In this document: positions 5,182 through 5,805 of the stretch, piece after piece
Position numbering within the stretch: position 1 is the stretch's first letter
Layout of the letters: every line of letters begins with the position of its first letter
Assembly (NCBI GenBank): GCA_945903555.1
Contig: CAMDOJ010000111.1
Location: forward strand, 1 to 5,805
Direction: 5' to 3'
Length of the DNA stretch: 5,805 nucleotides
Source of the DNA: Chthoniobacter flavus
Lineage (GTDB): Bacteria > Verrucomicrobiota > Verrucomicrobiia > Chthoniobacterales > Terrimicrobiaceae
Notes under the pieces: model-generated
Database searches by the model: none
Seen by the model: only the letters and a program-made list of their open reading frames with translations
Told to the model about the DNA's origin: nothing
Made by a program: the position numbers and the translations under genes

Positions 5182-5604
5182 CTAGATGGCCAAAATCTCG
5201 CCTATGAAATTCGCAAGGCTCAGCGGGGAGTAAATCGAAACCCCAGCGATAGTTTGGCCGTAGAGTCGTCCAAAATGGGTTTTGTCGCCGGTCAGGAAGG
5301 CTTGGCATCGGTGCTGGATGGCGGAAGCGAGCACGGGGCGGTCTTTTTCTGGCAAGAGCATGGCGAGGCTTGGAGTGGATAAGGAGGGCGGGCTTGCGAG
5401 TCGAGAAATGCCGTGCAGAAGATTCTCGAAATCGTGCAAGATAGAGGGGAATTTTTGTTCCAAATTCCGGCGGGCCTCGGCGATCACATATTCATCAGCG
5501 ACGCATTCATGGCCGCAGACTTGGATTTCCTCGACAAGTCGGCGCATGGCTCCTACGAATTTGACCGCAGAGAATAGGATATTGGCATCGACGAAAATGC
5601 GCAT
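5182..5604 (-). CDS. PIN-domain ribonuclease toxin (VapC-like)
   Basis: This 140-residue protein is a single PIN domain, the Mg-dependent RNase fold of VapC-type toxins. The acidic active site is complete: Asp6 in IFVDANIL (3-10), Glu43 in IAEARRNL (41-48), Asp88 in EKDRPVLASA (86-95), and Asp107 in FLTGDKTHF (103-111). The conserved Asn8 after Asp6 is also present. Length is normal for free-standing toxins and there is no frameshift, so it looks active. The ATG at 5604 follows the antitoxin stop by three bases (TAG CCA ATG), with no ribosome-binding site of its own, which points to translational coupling. The target RNA cannot be predicted. By eye the pair is somewhat richer in GC than efp and the permease gene, which would fit acquisition by transfer. 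No minus-strand terminator with a T run is visible downstream. Confidence 0.88.
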   Translation of the reverse strand: MRIFVDANILFSAVKFVGAMRRLVEEIQVCGHECVADEYVIAEARRNLEQKFPSILHDFENLLHGISRLASPPSLSTPSLAMLLPEKDRPVLASAIQHRCQAFLTGDKTHFGRLYGQTIAGVSIYSPLSLANFIGEILAI

Positions 5605-5607
5605 TGG

Positions 5608-5805
5608 CTACGGGGTCGCAAGGGGGGCTTGTGTTTTGAACCAGTCGGCCAACTCGGCCTCGGCCTGGTCGAACTCGGCGATTCGCTCGTCCGAATAAAT
5701 TTCGATGGGCACGGTAACAGCAGGACGCAGGAGAATACCTTCCGCCGTGGTTTCAGCAATGAGGTTGTCTAGTGGGCGCATTCCTGCGGCCTCGCGCATT
5801 TTCGC
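5608..5805 (-). CDS. AbrB/MazE-type antitoxin, C-terminal part (cut by window edge)
   Basis: The window holds the last 65 residues; the frame is open to the right edge, so the true start lies outside and the internal ATG at 5799 is not a credible start. The visible part opens AKMREAAGMRPLDNL and continues IAETTAEGILLRP, which is the second half of a SpoVT/AbrB swapped-hairpin DNA-binding domain with the usual basic-R-x-x-x-G-x-x-P-x-D pattern. After it comes an acidic tail, EIYSDERIAEFDQAEAEL, of the sort that wraps around and blocks the partner toxin, ending DWFKTQAPLATP. With the toxin gene three bases downstream, this makes a type II toxin-antitoxin operon in antitoxin-toxin order. Such antitoxins usually repress their own promoter, which would lie to the right of the window. 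The family assignment comes from motif reading and is fairly sure. Confidence 0.8.
   Translation of the reverse strand, partial: AKMREAAGMRPLDNLIAETTAEGILLRPAVTVPIEIYSDERIAEFDQAEAELADWFKTQAPLATP

Noticed and set aside
5036..5308. 90-codon minus-strand frame across the repeat cluster into the toxin gene
   Set aside because: It overlaps the PIN toxin gene in another frame and its translation is Arg/Pro-rich without any recognisable motif.

Overview
This 5.8 kb window looks like chromosomal DNA from a free-living bacterium of the PVC group, most likely a Verrucomicrobiota member. The assignment is an inference. It rests on the elongation factor P loop, in which Asn replaces the usual Lys at the tip, on a eukaryote-type 8-oxoguanine glycosylase, on a Gram-negative lipoprotein-export permease, and on the near absence of Shine-Dalgarno sequences. 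No phage, insertion sequence, CRISPR array, tRNA or rRNA was found.

Layout, left to right. The 5' third of glutamyl-tRNA synthetase (minus strand, cut by the left edge) is divergent from an OGG1-type 8-oxoguanine DNA glycosylase (plus). A LolC/LolE-family lipoprotein-releasing permease follows (plus), with no ATPase gene beside it. Next is a 50-codon single-span membrane protein (plus) whose end overlaps, tail to tail, a YihY/BrkB-family inner-membrane protein (minus). Upstream of that gene lies a clear minus-strand intrinsic terminator. It closes a unit made of elongation factor P and a 52-residue exported mini-protein with a CxxC pair (both minus). A 457-base gap follows the efp start: its first part is AT-rich, and its second part is a GC-rich cluster of inverted repeats between a perfect TATAAT box and a weak hairpin plus T6. 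The right end is a type II toxin-antitoxin pair on the minus strand: a PIN-domain toxin preceded three bases upstream by an AbrB-type antitoxin cut by the right edge.

Most of the genes are housekeeping or envelope functions with no obvious shared pathway: tRNA charging, base-excision repair, lipoprotein release, membrane proteins and translation of polyproline stretches. The toxin-antitoxin pair looks like an accessory insertion next to a gene-poor gap.

The least explained parts are the possible structured RNA at about 5013-5172, the two mini-proteins, and a repeated pattern of a TATAAA-like box only 8-10 bases before a start codon, which may mean leaderless transcripts. I see no strong evidence of a wholly new multi-gene system here.
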